Part shown: positions 52,283-61,371 of the stretch, in pieces
Layout of the letters: every line of letters begins with the position of its first letter
Numbering within the stretch: position 1 is the first letter of the stretch
Translations under genes and position numbers: made by a program
NCBI RefSeq assembly: GCF_001654915.1
Contig: NZ_LXEQ01000011.1
Source: Buttiauxella ferragutiae
Lineage (GTDB): Bacteria > Pseudomonadota > Gammaproteobacteria > Enterobacterales > Enterobacteriaceae
Strand: one strand, 5' to 3'
DNA length: 64,000 nt
Notes under the pieces: model-generated
The model's input: only the letters and a program-made list of their open reading frames with translations
Told to the model about the DNA's origin: nothing
Databases searched by the model: none

Positions 52283-52597
52283 ATGAGTGATCAACTTTAT
52301 CAACGGATAGAAGACAGTGCGCATTTCAGGGAGTTAGTCGCTAAACGGCAACGGTTTGCCACCATTTTGTCCATCATCATGCTGGTGATTTATATCAGCT
52401 TTATCCTGCTTATTGCCTTCGCGCCTGGCTGGCTGGGCACACCTTTGCACGCAGGCACCACCGTCACCCGCGGCATACCGATTGGGGTTGGCGTGATTCT
52501 GATTTCATTCTTCCTCACGGGCGTTTATGTCTGGCGGGCGAACGGTGAATTTGACCGTCTGAATAACGCTGTGCTGCGCGAGGTGAAGGTATCATGA
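52283..52597 (+). CDS. yjcH: DUF485 inner-membrane protein YjcH
   Basis: 104 residues with two membrane helices and the start MSDQLYQRIEDSAHFRELV, matching E. coli YjcH. It is always paired with the acetate permease ActP; its role there is unknown. A GTG one codon upstream is in frame, but the ATG at 52283 equals the E. coli start. It overlaps actP by four bases. Confidence 0.93.
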   Translation: MSDQLYQRIEDSAHFRELVAKRQRFATILSIIMLVIYISFILLIAFAPGWLGTPLHAGTTVTRGIPIGVGVILISFFLTGVYVWRANGEFDRLNNAVLREVKVS

Positions 52598-54252
52598 AAC
52601 GTCTTCTCGGCCTTGCTGCCGCACCGCTGTTAAGCCTGCCAGCCTCTGCGTTTGCCGCTGATGCTATTACGGGGGCTGTGCAACGCCAGCCTACCAACTG
52701 GCAGGCAATTATCATGTTCGTGATTTTCGTCGCCTTTACGTTGGGTATTACTTATTGGGCGTCAAAACGCACCCGCACGCGTAGCGATTATTACACGGCG
52801 GGCGGCAATATTACGGGCTTCCAGAATGGCCTGGCGATTGCGGGTGACTATATGTCTGCCGCTTCGTTCCTCGGTATTTCGGCGCTAGTATTTACCTCCG
52901 GCTACGACGGCCTGATTTACTCATTGGGCTTTTTGGTCGGCTGGCCAATTATCCTGTTCCTGATTGCTGAACGCCTGCGTAACCTCGGTAAATATACCTT
53001 TGCTGACGTGGCTTCCTATCGCCTGAAACAGGGGCCAATCCGTATTCTGTCGGCCTGCGGTTCTCTGGTGGTCGTCGCGTTATACCTGATTGCCCAAATG
53101 GTCGGCGCGGGTAAACTTATCCAGTTGCTGTTTGGCCTGAACTACCATGTTGCGGTGGTGCTGGTTGGCGTGTTGATGGTGATGTACGTGTTGTTCGGCG
53201 GCATGCTGGCAACCACCTGGGTGCAAATCATCAAAGCGGTGTTGTTGCTGTTCGGCGCAAGTTTCATGGCCTTTATGGTGATGAAACACGTGGGCTTCAG
53301 CTTCAACAATCTGTTTGCCGAAGCCATTGCCGTGCACCCGAAAGGTGTGGCGATTATGAGTCCTGGTGGGCTGGTGAAAGACCCAATATCAGCGCTGTCG
53401 CTGGGATTAGGTTTAATGTTTGGTACCGCCGGTTTGCCACACATTTTGATGCGTTTCTTCACCGTGAGTGATGCCCGCGAAGCGCGTAAAAGCGTGCTGT
53501 TTGCCACCGGCTTTATGGGTTATTTCTACATCCTGACCTTTATCATCGGCTTTGGCGCCATCATGTTGGTGGGGGCAAACCCTGCCTTTAAAGATGCGGC
53601 TGGCGCATTGATTGGTGGTAACAACATGGCTGCGGTTCACCTGGCTAACGCCGTCGGTGGCAGCTTGTTCTTAGGCTTTATCTCGGCGGTTGCCTTCGCC
53701 ACCATTCTTGCAGTGGTAGCAGGTTTAACGCTGGCAGGCGCGTCTGCGGTTTCGCATGACCTTTACGCTAACGTATTCCGTAAAGGTGCGTCTGAACGTG
53801 ATGAGCTGAGAGTGTCGAAAATCACCGTTCTGGTGTTGGGCGTGGTGGCAATCTTGTTGGGGATTTTGTTCGAGAAACAAAACATCGCCTTCATGGTCGG
53901 ACTTGCATTCTCGATTGCCGCGAGCTGTAACTTCCCCATTATTCTGCTGTCGATGTACTGGTCAAAACTGACCACGCGTGGCGCGATGATTGGCGGCTGG
54001 CTCGGCCTGATTACGGCGGTGCTGTTGATGATCCTCGGCCCAACCGTTTGGGTGCAGGTTCTGGGTCACGCAACGGCCATCTTCCCGTACGAATACCCGG
54101 CACTGTTCTCGATTCTGGTGGCGTTTGTGGGTATCTGGGTGTTCTCAGCCACTGATAACAGCCCGGAAGGCAATCTCGAACGTGAGAAATTCCGTGCTCA
54201 GTTCATCCGTTCCCAGACCGGGATTGGTATTGAACAAGGCCGTGCGCACTAA
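52594..54252 (+). CDS. actP: Acetate/glycolate:cation symporter ActP
   Basis: 552-residue SSS-family permease with a cleaved N terminus (LLGLAAAPLLSLPASAFAAD) and about 13 further membrane helices. The sodium-site motif is around SAVAFATILAVVAGLTLAGASAVSHD. It takes up acetate and related acids to feed Acs. It begins in the ATGA overlap with yjcH. Confidence 0.95.
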   Translation: MKRLLGLAAAPLLSLPASAFAADAITGAVQRQPTNWQAIIMFVIFVAFTLGITYWASKRTRTRSDYYTAGGNITGFQNGLAIAGDYMSAASFLGISALVFTSGYDGLIYSLGFLVGWPIILFLIAERLRNLGKYTFADVASYRLKQGPIRILSACGSLVVVALYLIAQMVGAGKLIQLLFGLNYHVAVVLVGVLMVMYVLFGGMLATTWVQIIKAVLLLFGASFMAFMVMKHVGFSFNNLFAEAIAVHPKGVAIMSPGGLVKDPISALSLGLGLMFGTAGLPHILMRFFTVSDAREARKSVLFATGFMGYFYILTFIIGFGAIMLVGANPAFKDAAGALIGGNNMAAVHLANAVGGSLFLGFISAVAFATILAVVAGLTLAGASAVSHDLYANVFRKGASERDELRVSKITVLVLGVVAILLGILFEKQNIAFMVGLAFSIAASCNFPIILLSMYWSKLTTRGAMIGGWLGLITAVLLMILGPTVWVQVLGHATAIFPYEYPALFSILVAFVGIWVFSATDNSPEGNLEREKFRAQFIRSQTGIGIEQGRAH

Positions 54253-54267
54253 TTAGCATTATCCTTT

Positions 54268-54287
54268 CCCGGCTCGTTTGAGCCGGG
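54268..54287 (+). terminator. Hairpin after actP
   Basis: CCCGGCTC pairs with GAGCCGGG around GTTT, 16 bases after the actP stop. The T-run is weak (CTATGTTT). Confidence 0.65.
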
Positions 54288-54319
54288 CTATGTTTATGGC
54301 ATCGACACACTTTCGGAAT

Positions 54320-54420
54320 ATGTCGATGAAATCATATTTTTTAAACATATTGCCGTGATATGTTTATCGTATCGACATATCGCCGTGACATGTCGATAAA
54401 ATAGGATTTTTTAAACATAT
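54320..54420 (+). promoter_or_regulatory. Paired 31-bp repeats overlapping the fic start
   Basis: A 31-bp element begins ATGTCGATGAAATC and ends TTTTTTAAACATAT at 54320-54350, and recurs as ATGTCGATAAAATA...TTTTTTAAACATAT at 54390-54420, exactly 70 bp apart. Between them TGCCGTGATATG and CGCCGTGACATG form a further degenerate pair. The second copy covers the first two bases of the fic start codon, so a bound protein would block initiation. No ribosome site is visible. Confidence 0.6.
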
Positions 54421-55495
54421 GAATTGGACAGCGGATAAGCCTTACAATCAACTTCCTCTCTTGCCACCAGATATTGAAAATATCGAAACTCGGAATGTGC
54501 TTAAGGCCTGCATCAATGCCAGGGCAGCACTAGCTGAACTGAAAACCGCTGGAGAATTACTTCCTGATCAAGGATTGCTGATCAACCTGCTACCTATGCT
54601 GGAAGCAAAAGACTCCTCGCGCATTGAAAACATCGTGACGACCAGCGATCAACTTTTCCAGTTTGTTAACCGCGCTGAACACGCCGACCCGGCGACCAAA
54701 GAAGCGTTGCGCTACCGCACTGCGCTTTATGAAGGCGTTAACCACCTGATAACCCATCCGCTATGTGCCAATACAGCAGTAGAAATTTGTACGACGTTAC
54801 GAGCGATTGATACCGATATACGCAAAACGCCTGGCACTGTGCTGCGTGACCAGCATATGAATATTGTCTATACCCCACCAGAAGGCGAGGCTGCAATACG
54901 CGATCTGCTGAGCAACTGGGAAAACTTCATTCACGCGCAGGATGAGCTAGACCCACTGGTTAAAATGGCTATTTTGCATTACCAGTTTGAATGCATTCAC
55001 CCATTCCCGGACGGAAACGGGCGTACAAGCCGCATAGTGAATATCCTGTATTTAATCCAGAGCGGTTTATTATCATTGCCCATTCTCTACCTTTCTCGTT
55101 TCATTCTTGAGCGACGTAACGATTATTACTCCTTGCTGCGTAACGTAACTGCTGAGGGGAATTGGGAGCCATGGATTCTCTTTATTTTGGAGGCAGTCGA
55201 AAACACCGCTAACTGGACGACAAAGAAAATTGCCGTCGTTCGAGAGCTAATCGAAACAACAACAGCCTGGATTCGCGAAAAACTTCCAAAAATCTATTCA
55301 TGGGAACTGGTACAAGTGTTATTTGCACAACCGTACTGCCGAATTGAAAACCTGGTCGATGGCGGAATAGCAAAGCGCCAAACGGCATCTGTCTATCTCA
55401 AACAACTAGTAGATATTGGCGTACTGGAAGAAGTCACGGCAGGGCGCGAGCGGTTGTATTTGAATACACGTTTGTTGCGAGAACTGAATGATTGA
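54419..55495 (+). CDS. Fic-domain protein with inhibitory helix and wHTH
   Basis: 358 residues. The Fic active site HPFPDGNGRTSR (His194) is complete. SSRIEN at 66-71 fits the inhibitory (S/T)xxxE(G/N) motif, so this is a self-inhibited, N-terminal-inhibitor Fic protein. The C-terminal ~80 residues form a winged helix-turn-helix. Fic proteins transfer AMP from ATP to targets; members with a wHTH are often autoregulators. No separate antitoxin gene is visible. Repeats overlapping its start suggest self-control. Confidence 0.88.
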   Translation: MNWTADKPYNQLPLLPPDIENIETRNVLKACINARAALAELKTAGELLPDQGLLINLLPMLEAKDSSRIENIVTTSDQLFQFVNRAEHADPATKEALRYRTALYEGVNHLITHPLCANTAVEICTTLRAIDTDIRKTPGTVLRDQHMNIVYTPPEGEAAIRDLLSNWENFIHAQDELDPLVKMAILHYQFECIHPFPDGNGRTSRIVNILYLIQSGLLSLPILYLSRFILERRNDYYSLLRNVTAEGNWEPWILFILEAVENTANWTTKKIAVVRELIETTTAWIREKLPKIYSWELVQVLFAQPYCRIENLVDGGIAKRQTASVYLKQLVDIGVLEEVTAGRERLYLNTRLLRELND

Positions 55496-55735
55496 GTCTG
55501 CTCGATATCGGGGAATTAAGAATACTTCCCCATGTAAATAATCTCTTGCCGATCGACTTCGCATTTCCCCCCGCTCAATACAGCATTGCTCACAGTTTCC
55601 CGCCGCCTATACGTGATATGTGTCACAGAGAATTTCTCGATTTTGCGAGACAGATCGCGAGTTTTGCCATTGCTGGCTGACACTGCGTTTTGTCCATAGG
55701 TTCCCGCACGACAACCCTTCCCCGCCTACTTATGA

Positions 55736-57298
55736 TTATCCCAACAAGCTCACAGCGAATCCGCGTAACCGTTCGGCATTGAGCAGTAATGAAACATAGT
55801 GCGGGCTGCCTGAGGGCGGCGAATCCGCCCAGAGTTCAAGCGTATCGGCAAAACGCAGTAACGTTTCGCGATGCTGAGCGGCGGTTTTCGCCACCAGAGC
55901 ACTGCCGCCATAATGCTCACTGATTTGCATATCGCTGACCGCGAAGGCGACATGCGAAAAGAGTTGGCCGTACATATCGGCGTTGAGCCAGGCGGCATCG
56001 AGGCGCTCCAGCGTGTCGTTGTGGCAGGTGATGCGCAGTTCACGCAGTTGCTGTACGGCGGAGCTTGCAAGGAACTGGGCGCTCTGTTTTTCCAGTTCAA
56101 TCAACTGGCGCTGTTCAGCACCGAGCGCCGGGTCATCGGTCGGGAAAAGTGGCTGAAACGCCTGCGCCCAGTTGGCGCTGCGAACATCGGTATGCAGCAG
56201 TTGTTGCGCCTGAGCATAACTTTCCGGGATTTGGCTTTGGTAGTGCATACGCCGCCCAAGCAGATTCGGCGTTTTGCATAGCCAGTCGTAGCTTGAGGTG
56301 TACAAATCGCTGAAACGCTGGCGATCACGCTTGCTGCGGAAAGCGAGTTTTTGATGCTCAATCCAGCTGTCGATAACCGAAGAAGGTGCGGTGTTATTCG
56401 CGGCACTCAGGCCGAAAAGATTGATGCCATTGGCGGAATCCATCGTCAGTCCGTCAGACAGCCACTGCCATGAAACGCGCGCGGTAATGGTTTCGATATT
56501 GTGGTCGGCGAGGCTGGTCGCCCAGCTCAGGCGTCCCTGGATTTCATCGGCCAGATAACACGGCAGAACAGTCCAGCCGTAGCCAATGCCCCAGAGATCG
56601 TATTCGATCCATTTTTTACGCCCGCTGAGCGCAACAATATTCGGATGGTTAGCAAAACCTGGATGGTAATCCAGTTCCGTGGCTTTAATCGAGGCGCGAA
56701 CATCATCCGGCAGGCCAGATAACACGCGGGAAAGTTGCTGGCGTGGCCAACTGGTATCAATGAAATCGCGCAGGATGAGCTTTTTGCCCTGAGCGCGTAA
56801 CAGACTCCAGACGTGATGCAGGCTTTGTTGCCAGCCGTCGGTCTGAAATTGTGGGGTGGTCAGGCTTAATATCACGCCGCTGAGATGCGGTAATAACGGC
56901 AATAAGCGGCTCAGGCTCGACGAATAAAACTGTTGCCAGAAATCGGGCGTGCTGCGCTCATCAAATGCAAACTCCGGGAATTTACGTCTGATGATGTCAT
57001 CGGTCGGCGCGGCTTCGCCTTGCAGCCAGAAGCTGAGATTAAATTCCTGCAAATAAGCACTGACCTTTTTTAAATATTGCAGGGCGTTATTTTGCTGATG
57101 AATCAGATTTTCAACGTCGAAGCGGTGACTGAGGGGTGACGGTGTCGCCAGCAGCGAAAGCAGCTCCTGCTGATGAAGAATAATGCCGGTAAAACCATGA
57201 ACTTTGGCGGCGTTGACACAGGAAACCAACCACGGCCAGTGCCAAATAAACGGGCTGTTTAACTCCATTAATTGATGCGGAACCAGTTTCATAAGCAT
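55736..57298 (-). CDS. Unrecognised ~520-residue protein, possibly glycosidase-like
   Basis: About 520 residues. The sequence starts MLMKLVPHQLMELNSPFIWH or at the second Met two codons on; the frame extends to 57358 only by reading a REP. The first ~300 residues read like a TIM barrel of a carbohydrate enzyme: FTGIILHQQELLSLL, NLSFWLQGEAAP, SGVILSLTTPQF, GKKLILRDFID, and aromatic residues throughout. There is no signal peptide. It is divergent from a Gfo/Idh/MocA oxidoreductase, as often for sugar-acid degradation pairs. Family and substrate are not known to me. Confidence 0.6.
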   Translation of the reverse strand: MLMKLVPHQLMELNSPFIWHWPWLVSCVNAAKVHGFTGIILHQQELLSLLATPSPLSHRFDVENLIHQQNNALQYLKKVSAYLQEFNLSFWLQGEAAPTDDIIRRKFPEFAFDERSTPDFWQQFYSSSLSRLLPLLPHLSGVILSLTTPQFQTDGWQQSLHHVWSLLRAQGKKLILRDFIDTSWPRQQLSRVLSGLPDDVRASIKATELDYHPGFANHPNIVALSGRKKWIEYDLWGIGYGWTVLPCYLADEIQGRLSWATSLADHNIETITARVSWQWLSDGLTMDSANGINLFGLSAANNTAPSSVIDSWIEHQKLAFRSKRDRQRFSDLYTSSYDWLCKTPNLLGRRMHYQSQIPESYAQAQQLLHTDVRSANWAQAFQPLFPTDDPALGAEQRQLIELEKQSAQFLASSAVQQLRELRITCHNDTLERLDAAWLNADMYGQLFSHVAFAVSDMQISEHYGGSALVAKTAAQHRETLLRFADTLELWADSPPSGSPHYVSLLLNAERLRGFAVSLLG

Positions 57299-57325
57299 TA
57301 CCGGAAATAAAACCAGGCAGGAATT

Positions 57326-57356
57326 GTAGGGTGGATAAGCGCGAGCGTCATCTACC
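57326..57356. repeat. REP in divergent promoter region
   Basis: A single unit GTAGGGTGGATAAGCG...GCGTCATCTACC lies between the divergent genes, only ~23 bp before the oxidoreductase start. Read on the minus strand it encodes MVDDARAYPPY, an artefactual extension of the neighbouring gene. Confidence 0.85.
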
Positions 57357-57378
57357 ACTTATTTAAATTGAGGACATT

Positions 57379-58671
57379 ATGAAAAAATATGCGTTGGTAG
57401 GAACGGGCGGTCGTGCCGGGTTGTATATCGAAGCGATCGGCGGTAAATGGAAAGACAATGCGCAACTGGTGGCATTTTGCGATACCAATCAGACGCGTAT
57501 GAATTACGCTAATAAGCTTCTGACCAACACCGGTGCGGCACCCGCGTCGACCTGGAAAGCCGCAGATTTCGAAACCATGATCCGCGAGACACGCCCGGAT
57601 ATCGTCATTGTCACCACCATGGACCGTACGCATGATGATTACATCGTGCGCGCGCTGCACGCCGGTTGTGATGTGATTACCGAAAAACCGATGACCATTG
57701 ATGAACAGCGTGCCCTGCGTATTCTGGATGCTATTGAGCAAACCGGCCGCGAAGTGCGCGTCGCTTTCAATTATCGTTATGCGCCGCACCACAGCAAAAT
57801 CCGTGAGTTACTGATGGAAGAAACCATTGGCGAGGTGTTTTCAGTACATTTCGAATGGTTGCTCAACACGGAGCATGGCGCAGATTACTTCCGTCGCTGG
57901 CACCGTGAAAAACGTAACAGCGGCGGCCTGCTGGTGCATAAATCGACCCATCACTTTGACCTGATGAACTTCTGGCTGGGCAGTTATCCGGAACGGGTGT
58001 ATGCGGAAGGCGGTTTGCGTTTTTATGGCAAAGAGAATGCCGAAAAGCGTGGTGTTTCGCAGTTTTATCCACGCGCAAATGGTTTTGCTGCCGCGAAAGA
58101 TGACCCGTTTGCACTGCACATGGAAGAAAATGCGCAGCTCAAAGCGCTGTATCTGGATGCGGAGCACGAAGATAACTACTTCCGCGATCAGAGCGTATTC
58201 AGCGAGGGTATTAACATCGAAGATACGCTGTCAGTGATGGTGAAATACCAAAACCAGGTGCAGATGACTTATTCGCTGAATGCGTATTTGCCATGGGAAG
58301 GGTTGAATGTGGTGTTCAACGGCAGCCGTGGGCGGCTGGAAATGAAACTGGTGGAGATGTCTTACGTCAACGCCGGTGGCGAGCGTGAAAATGAAGGGAG
58401 TCTGGAAAGCTGTGATATCACCGTGTTCCCGATGTTTGCCGCACCTTATAAAGCCGATTTCACTGTTGGTGCGGGTGGCCACGGCGGTGGCGATAACGCG
58501 ATGCTGGCGGATTTGTTTGGCGAACCGGGCCATGATCCACTGCAACGCGCCGCCGATCACCATGACGGAGCGATGTCGATTTTGACCGGGATTGCCGGGA
58601 ATATTTCGATGCAGCAGCAACGACCAGTGGCGTTTAAAGAGTTTGAGTTGGTTTCACGGTTGAAACGCTAG
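57379..58671 (+). CDS. Gfo/Idh/MocA-family oxidoreductase
   Basis: 430 residues, NAD(P)-dependent dehydrogenase of sugars or sugar derivatives. The Rossmann start is ALVGTGGRAGLYIEAI, and the EKPMT motif carries the catalytic lysine; GGLLVHKSTHHFDLMNFW contains the family's second histidine motif. GAGG precedes the ATG. It probably acts in one pathway with its divergent neighbour. Confidence 0.88.
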   Translation: MKKYALVGTGGRAGLYIEAIGGKWKDNAQLVAFCDTNQTRMNYANKLLTNTGAAPASTWKAADFETMIRETRPDIVIVTTMDRTHDDYIVRALHAGCDVITEKPMTIDEQRALRILDAIEQTGREVRVAFNYRYAPHHSKIRELLMEETIGEVFSVHFEWLLNTEHGADYFRRWHREKRNSGGLLVHKSTHHFDLMNFWLGSYPERVYAEGGLRFYGKENAEKRGVSQFYPRANGFAAAKDDPFALHMEENAQLKALYLDAEHEDNYFRDQSVFSEGINIEDTLSVMVKYQNQVQMTYSLNAYLPWEGLNVVFNGSRGRLEMKLVEMSYVNAGGERENEGSLESCDITVFPMFAAPYKADFTVGAGGHGGGDNAMLADLFGEPGHDPLQRAADHHDGAMSILTGIAGNISMQQQRPVAFKEFELVSRLKR

Positions 58672-58718
58672 TTTTTAACTTTTCTGCGGGGATGAGGACG
58701 ATGTATCAGATTGAAACA

Positions 58719-58754
58719 CCCCTCACCCCAGCCCTCTCCCTGTGGGAGAGGGGG
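58719..58754. repeat. CCCTCACCC/GAGAGGG palindromic repeat, copy 4
   Basis: A single hairpin unit, CCCCTCACCCCAGCCCTCTC with GGGAGAGGGG, between convergent ends of the oxidoreductase and etk-like genes. It could serve as a terminator for both. Confidence 0.8.
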
Positions 58755-58778
58755 TCGCCACGCTATCTTCTTCGCCCG

Positions 58779-60917
58779 CTAAACACTTTGGGAATAGTAT
58801 GGATATTCGTATGCCGAAATGGCCCCTTTTTGCACTCCGTTAAACACCACGTAATCCAGTTCAACATGACATTTTTTAAAGCGGTTTATTGCCGTAACCA
58901 ACTCTTTCACAGTGTTAATTTTATAGCGCAGAACAAGCAGTGACAGGCCAATATGTTGAGCCGCTATAGCCGCATCAGTGATGGACAATATCGGCGGTGT
59001 ATCGACGATCACGTAGTCATATTCACGCTGCGCCCATTGCATTAACTGCGCAAAGTTATCGTGCATTAAAAGCTCGGAGGACAACACCGCTCCCGCTCCA
59101 CGGGAGATAAAATCGAGGCCTGATTGAGTCGAAGGCTGGACCGCATCTTTAAACTCAATGTTATTCTGTAAAATCTCACTCAGACCATATTGTTCTTTAA
59201 GTCCAAGCATTTCATGCAGATAGCCAAGCCGCATATCAGCATCAATGAGTAAAATGCGTTTCCCGGTATCCGCCATTACAGCGGCCAGGTTACCGCATAT
59301 AAATGTTTTTCCAGCACCCGGTGTCGCACCAGAAATCAGGAAGCTATTTTTATCAGCCTGTTTAAGTGCGATAAAAATAGCCGTTCGCAAACTGCGCATT
59401 GCCTCAATAGCCAGGTCATCAGGATGTTCCCGGGCCAGCCAAAAATCTTTGCGTATAGGTTTAGTTTTAAATTTTCGGAAGGTTTGGCTTTGTGGCCGTT
59501 TACTCCACGGAACTGAGGCCAGAACCTCCACGCCATAATTTTCAATAGATTGAGTGTCTTCCAGAAGACGGCGGAATAGGGATGCAATTAAGCAATATCC
59601 GCTGGAAAAAATGAACCCGAGAAAAGCGCCTAATACCGCACTCACTCCTTTTAATTTGCCGACCGGCTTCGGGTCGCTAATAGCTTCATCAACTATCCTG
59701 ATGTTCGCAACAGTACTGGCTTTTGCAATGCCGAACTCATGCTGCTTTGCCAGCAACTGCATATAAATTTCCTGCCCGGCTTCTACATCACGCTTAATGC
59801 TCAATATTTCCTGCTGTTTTTTTGGCATTGTCGAAATTGCCTGAGAGAGGGCGACTTTCTCTTCATTAATCAGCGCTTCCTTTTCCAGCAAGGCACGATA
59901 AATTGGGTGGCTTTTGGTGTACAGTTTCGAAAGCTCAGCCTTCGCCAGTTGTAATTCATTTTGCTGTGATTGAATGGTAACCGATGATTCCAGAACCGCT
60001 TTCGCTTCCAGAGGGAGATCAATAGATCCATTTTCTTGCTTAAAAACATTGAGTTGCTTGTCAGCCCGGTTAAGACTTTCCTGTGCGACGGGGAGTAATT
60101 TGTTCACGAAATCAAGGCTTTTGGATGCCTCCTCAGCCCGTTGCGTCATATTGTCTTCTCGGAAATTCAGGCTGATATTGTTGAGGATTTGCGTAATCTT
60201 TTGTTTATTGTCTCCAGTAAGTGAGACATGGATCAGCCCGCTCGTTTTATTCAATTCTTCAGCTGTCAGGCGTTTGAGTAAATCCTGTATCACCGTAAAT
60301 TTTGAGTAGATGGTGAGAGTAAATTTAGTTCCTGCTGGCGCAGTGATGTTTGCCACATTAATGATAAAACCACTTTGATTTAGGGTTTGATTAACCTTTC
60401 CTAAAAAAATACCGTTCTCTCCCAGATTAAGCTGGTAGCTGTCGGGGGAAAGCACTGTCAGCTCCCAATCCATATCTTCACTTTCCGGCGGGACGCTGAA
60501 CGTTGGGACAATAATGGTGGGAGGTTTTTTACTGGAAAATGCAGCCAGGAAATCGCCAATATAAGGGAGACGTTTCTCGCGAACGACAAGCTGTAAACCC
60601 ATTTCCTCAATTGTCATACTGAGAACCCGTCGGGATTTGAGGATACCCATTTCTGTTGCCGAAGAAGGTTCGTCATTGCCCAGTGGGCTCATCAATTTAC
60701 TGATAAGGTTATTGTTAGGGTTTTTATCTAATTGAATTAATACACTGGCAATATAGGTTGGCTGTTTCGTCGCCGTATATAAAAAAGTCAGCACAGCAAA
60801 AAGCACCGTAGTAATAATTATTTTATACTTATGAGAGAAAAGCATTAGTACAATCTGAATGAGATCAATTTCATCCACATTATCTCTATCAGAAGAATGT
60901 TCTTTATTCATTTTCAT
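58779..60917 (-). CDS. Wzc/Etk-type polysaccharide co-polymerase tyrosine kinase
   Basis: 712 residues. An N-terminal Wzz domain (membrane helix ~31-50, periplasmic region to ~420, second helix ~430-450) precedes a cytoplasmic BY-kinase domain with Walker A ISGATPGAGKTFICGN, Walker A' LLIDADMR and Walker B VIVDTPP. The C-terminal tyrosine cluster is short (YEYPYYSQSV). With the outer-membrane protein encoded upstream it forms the exporter for capsule or exopolysaccharide. It is last in a three-gene operon. Confidence 0.9.
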   Translation of the reverse strand: MKMNKEHSSDRDNVDEIDLIQIVLMLFSHKYKIIITTVLFAVLTFLYTATKQPTYIASVLIQLDKNPNNNLISKLMSPLGNDEPSSATEMGILKSRRVLSMTIEEMGLQLVVREKRLPYIGDFLAAFSSKKPPTIIVPTFSVPPESEDMDWELTVLSPDSYQLNLGENGIFLGKVNQTLNQSGFIINVANITAPAGTKFTLTIYSKFTVIQDLLKRLTAEELNKTSGLIHVSLTGDNKQKITQILNNISLNFREDNMTQRAEEASKSLDFVNKLLPVAQESLNRADKQLNVFKQENGSIDLPLEAKAVLESSVTIQSQQNELQLAKAELSKLYTKSHPIYRALLEKEALINEEKVALSQAISTMPKKQQEILSIKRDVEAGQEIYMQLLAKQHEFGIAKASTVANIRIVDEAISDPKPVGKLKGVSAVLGAFLGFIFSSGYCLIASLFRRLLEDTQSIENYGVEVLASVPWSKRPQSQTFRKFKTKPIRKDFWLAREHPDDLAIEAMRSLRTAIFIALKQADKNSFLISGATPGAGKTFICGNLAAVMADTGKRILLIDADMRLGYLHEMLGLKEQYGLSEILQNNIEFKDAVQPSTQSGLDFISRGAGAVLSSELLMHDNFAQLMQWAQREYDYVIVDTPPILSITDAAIAAQHIGLSLLVLRYKINTVKELVTAINRFKKCHVELDYVVFNGVQKGAISAYEYPYYSQSV

Positions 60918-60936
60918 AGTTATTATTCAGTCCATT

Positions 60937-61371
60937 TTAAAATAGTAATGCTTTTTTCCATGCTGTTGTCGCATCCATCATCCTCTGAAAAGTCATTCGA
61001 TAGAGTTCATGACTTTTCCTGTAAGGGTCAGGAATATCAGCTCTTCCATTCCAGTGAGTTAATAGATGGCATTTACCACTGAGTTGTGGGTATTGGTGAT
61101 TAATAACTTCCGCTTGCTTCGTTTCCATCACCAAAATGAGATCATACTCAAGACCTTTTTCAGGAGTGAATCTCTTCGAACGATGGTCAGTAAGAACAAT
61201 ACCTTTTTCTTCCGCAAGCTCTATCATTACGCTATCTGCCAGCATTCCTTTACTGGCATTTAACCCCGCCGAATGGACAGTAATGCGCGGAAGTAATTGA
61301 GCCAATAGCCGTTCAGCAACCGGTGAACGGCAAAGATTTCCCGTACAAATGACCAGGATGGAGGTAATCAT
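60937..61371 (-). CDS. Low-molecular-weight protein tyrosine phosphatase (Wzb/Etp)
   Basis: 144 residues with the CTGNLCRS phosphatase loop (Cys9, Arg15) and DPYRKS near the C terminus giving the general acid Asp. It should dephosphorylate the tyrosine cluster of the adjacent kinase, the cycle required for polymer export. Its ATG directly follows the stop of the upstream gene. Confidence 0.92.
   Translation of the reverse strand: MITSILVICTGNLCRSPVAERLLAQLLPRITVHSAGLNASKGMLADSVMIELAEEKGIVLTDHRSKRFTPEKGLEYDLILVMETKQAEVINHQYPQLSGKCHLLTHWNGRADIPDPYRKSHELYRMTFQRMMDATTAWKKALLF

Noticed and set aside
55492..55680. Open frame of 62 codons overlapping the end of fic
   Set aside because: It needs a TTG start, has no ribosome site and no recognised motif. 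A gene remnant cannot be excluded but is not supported.
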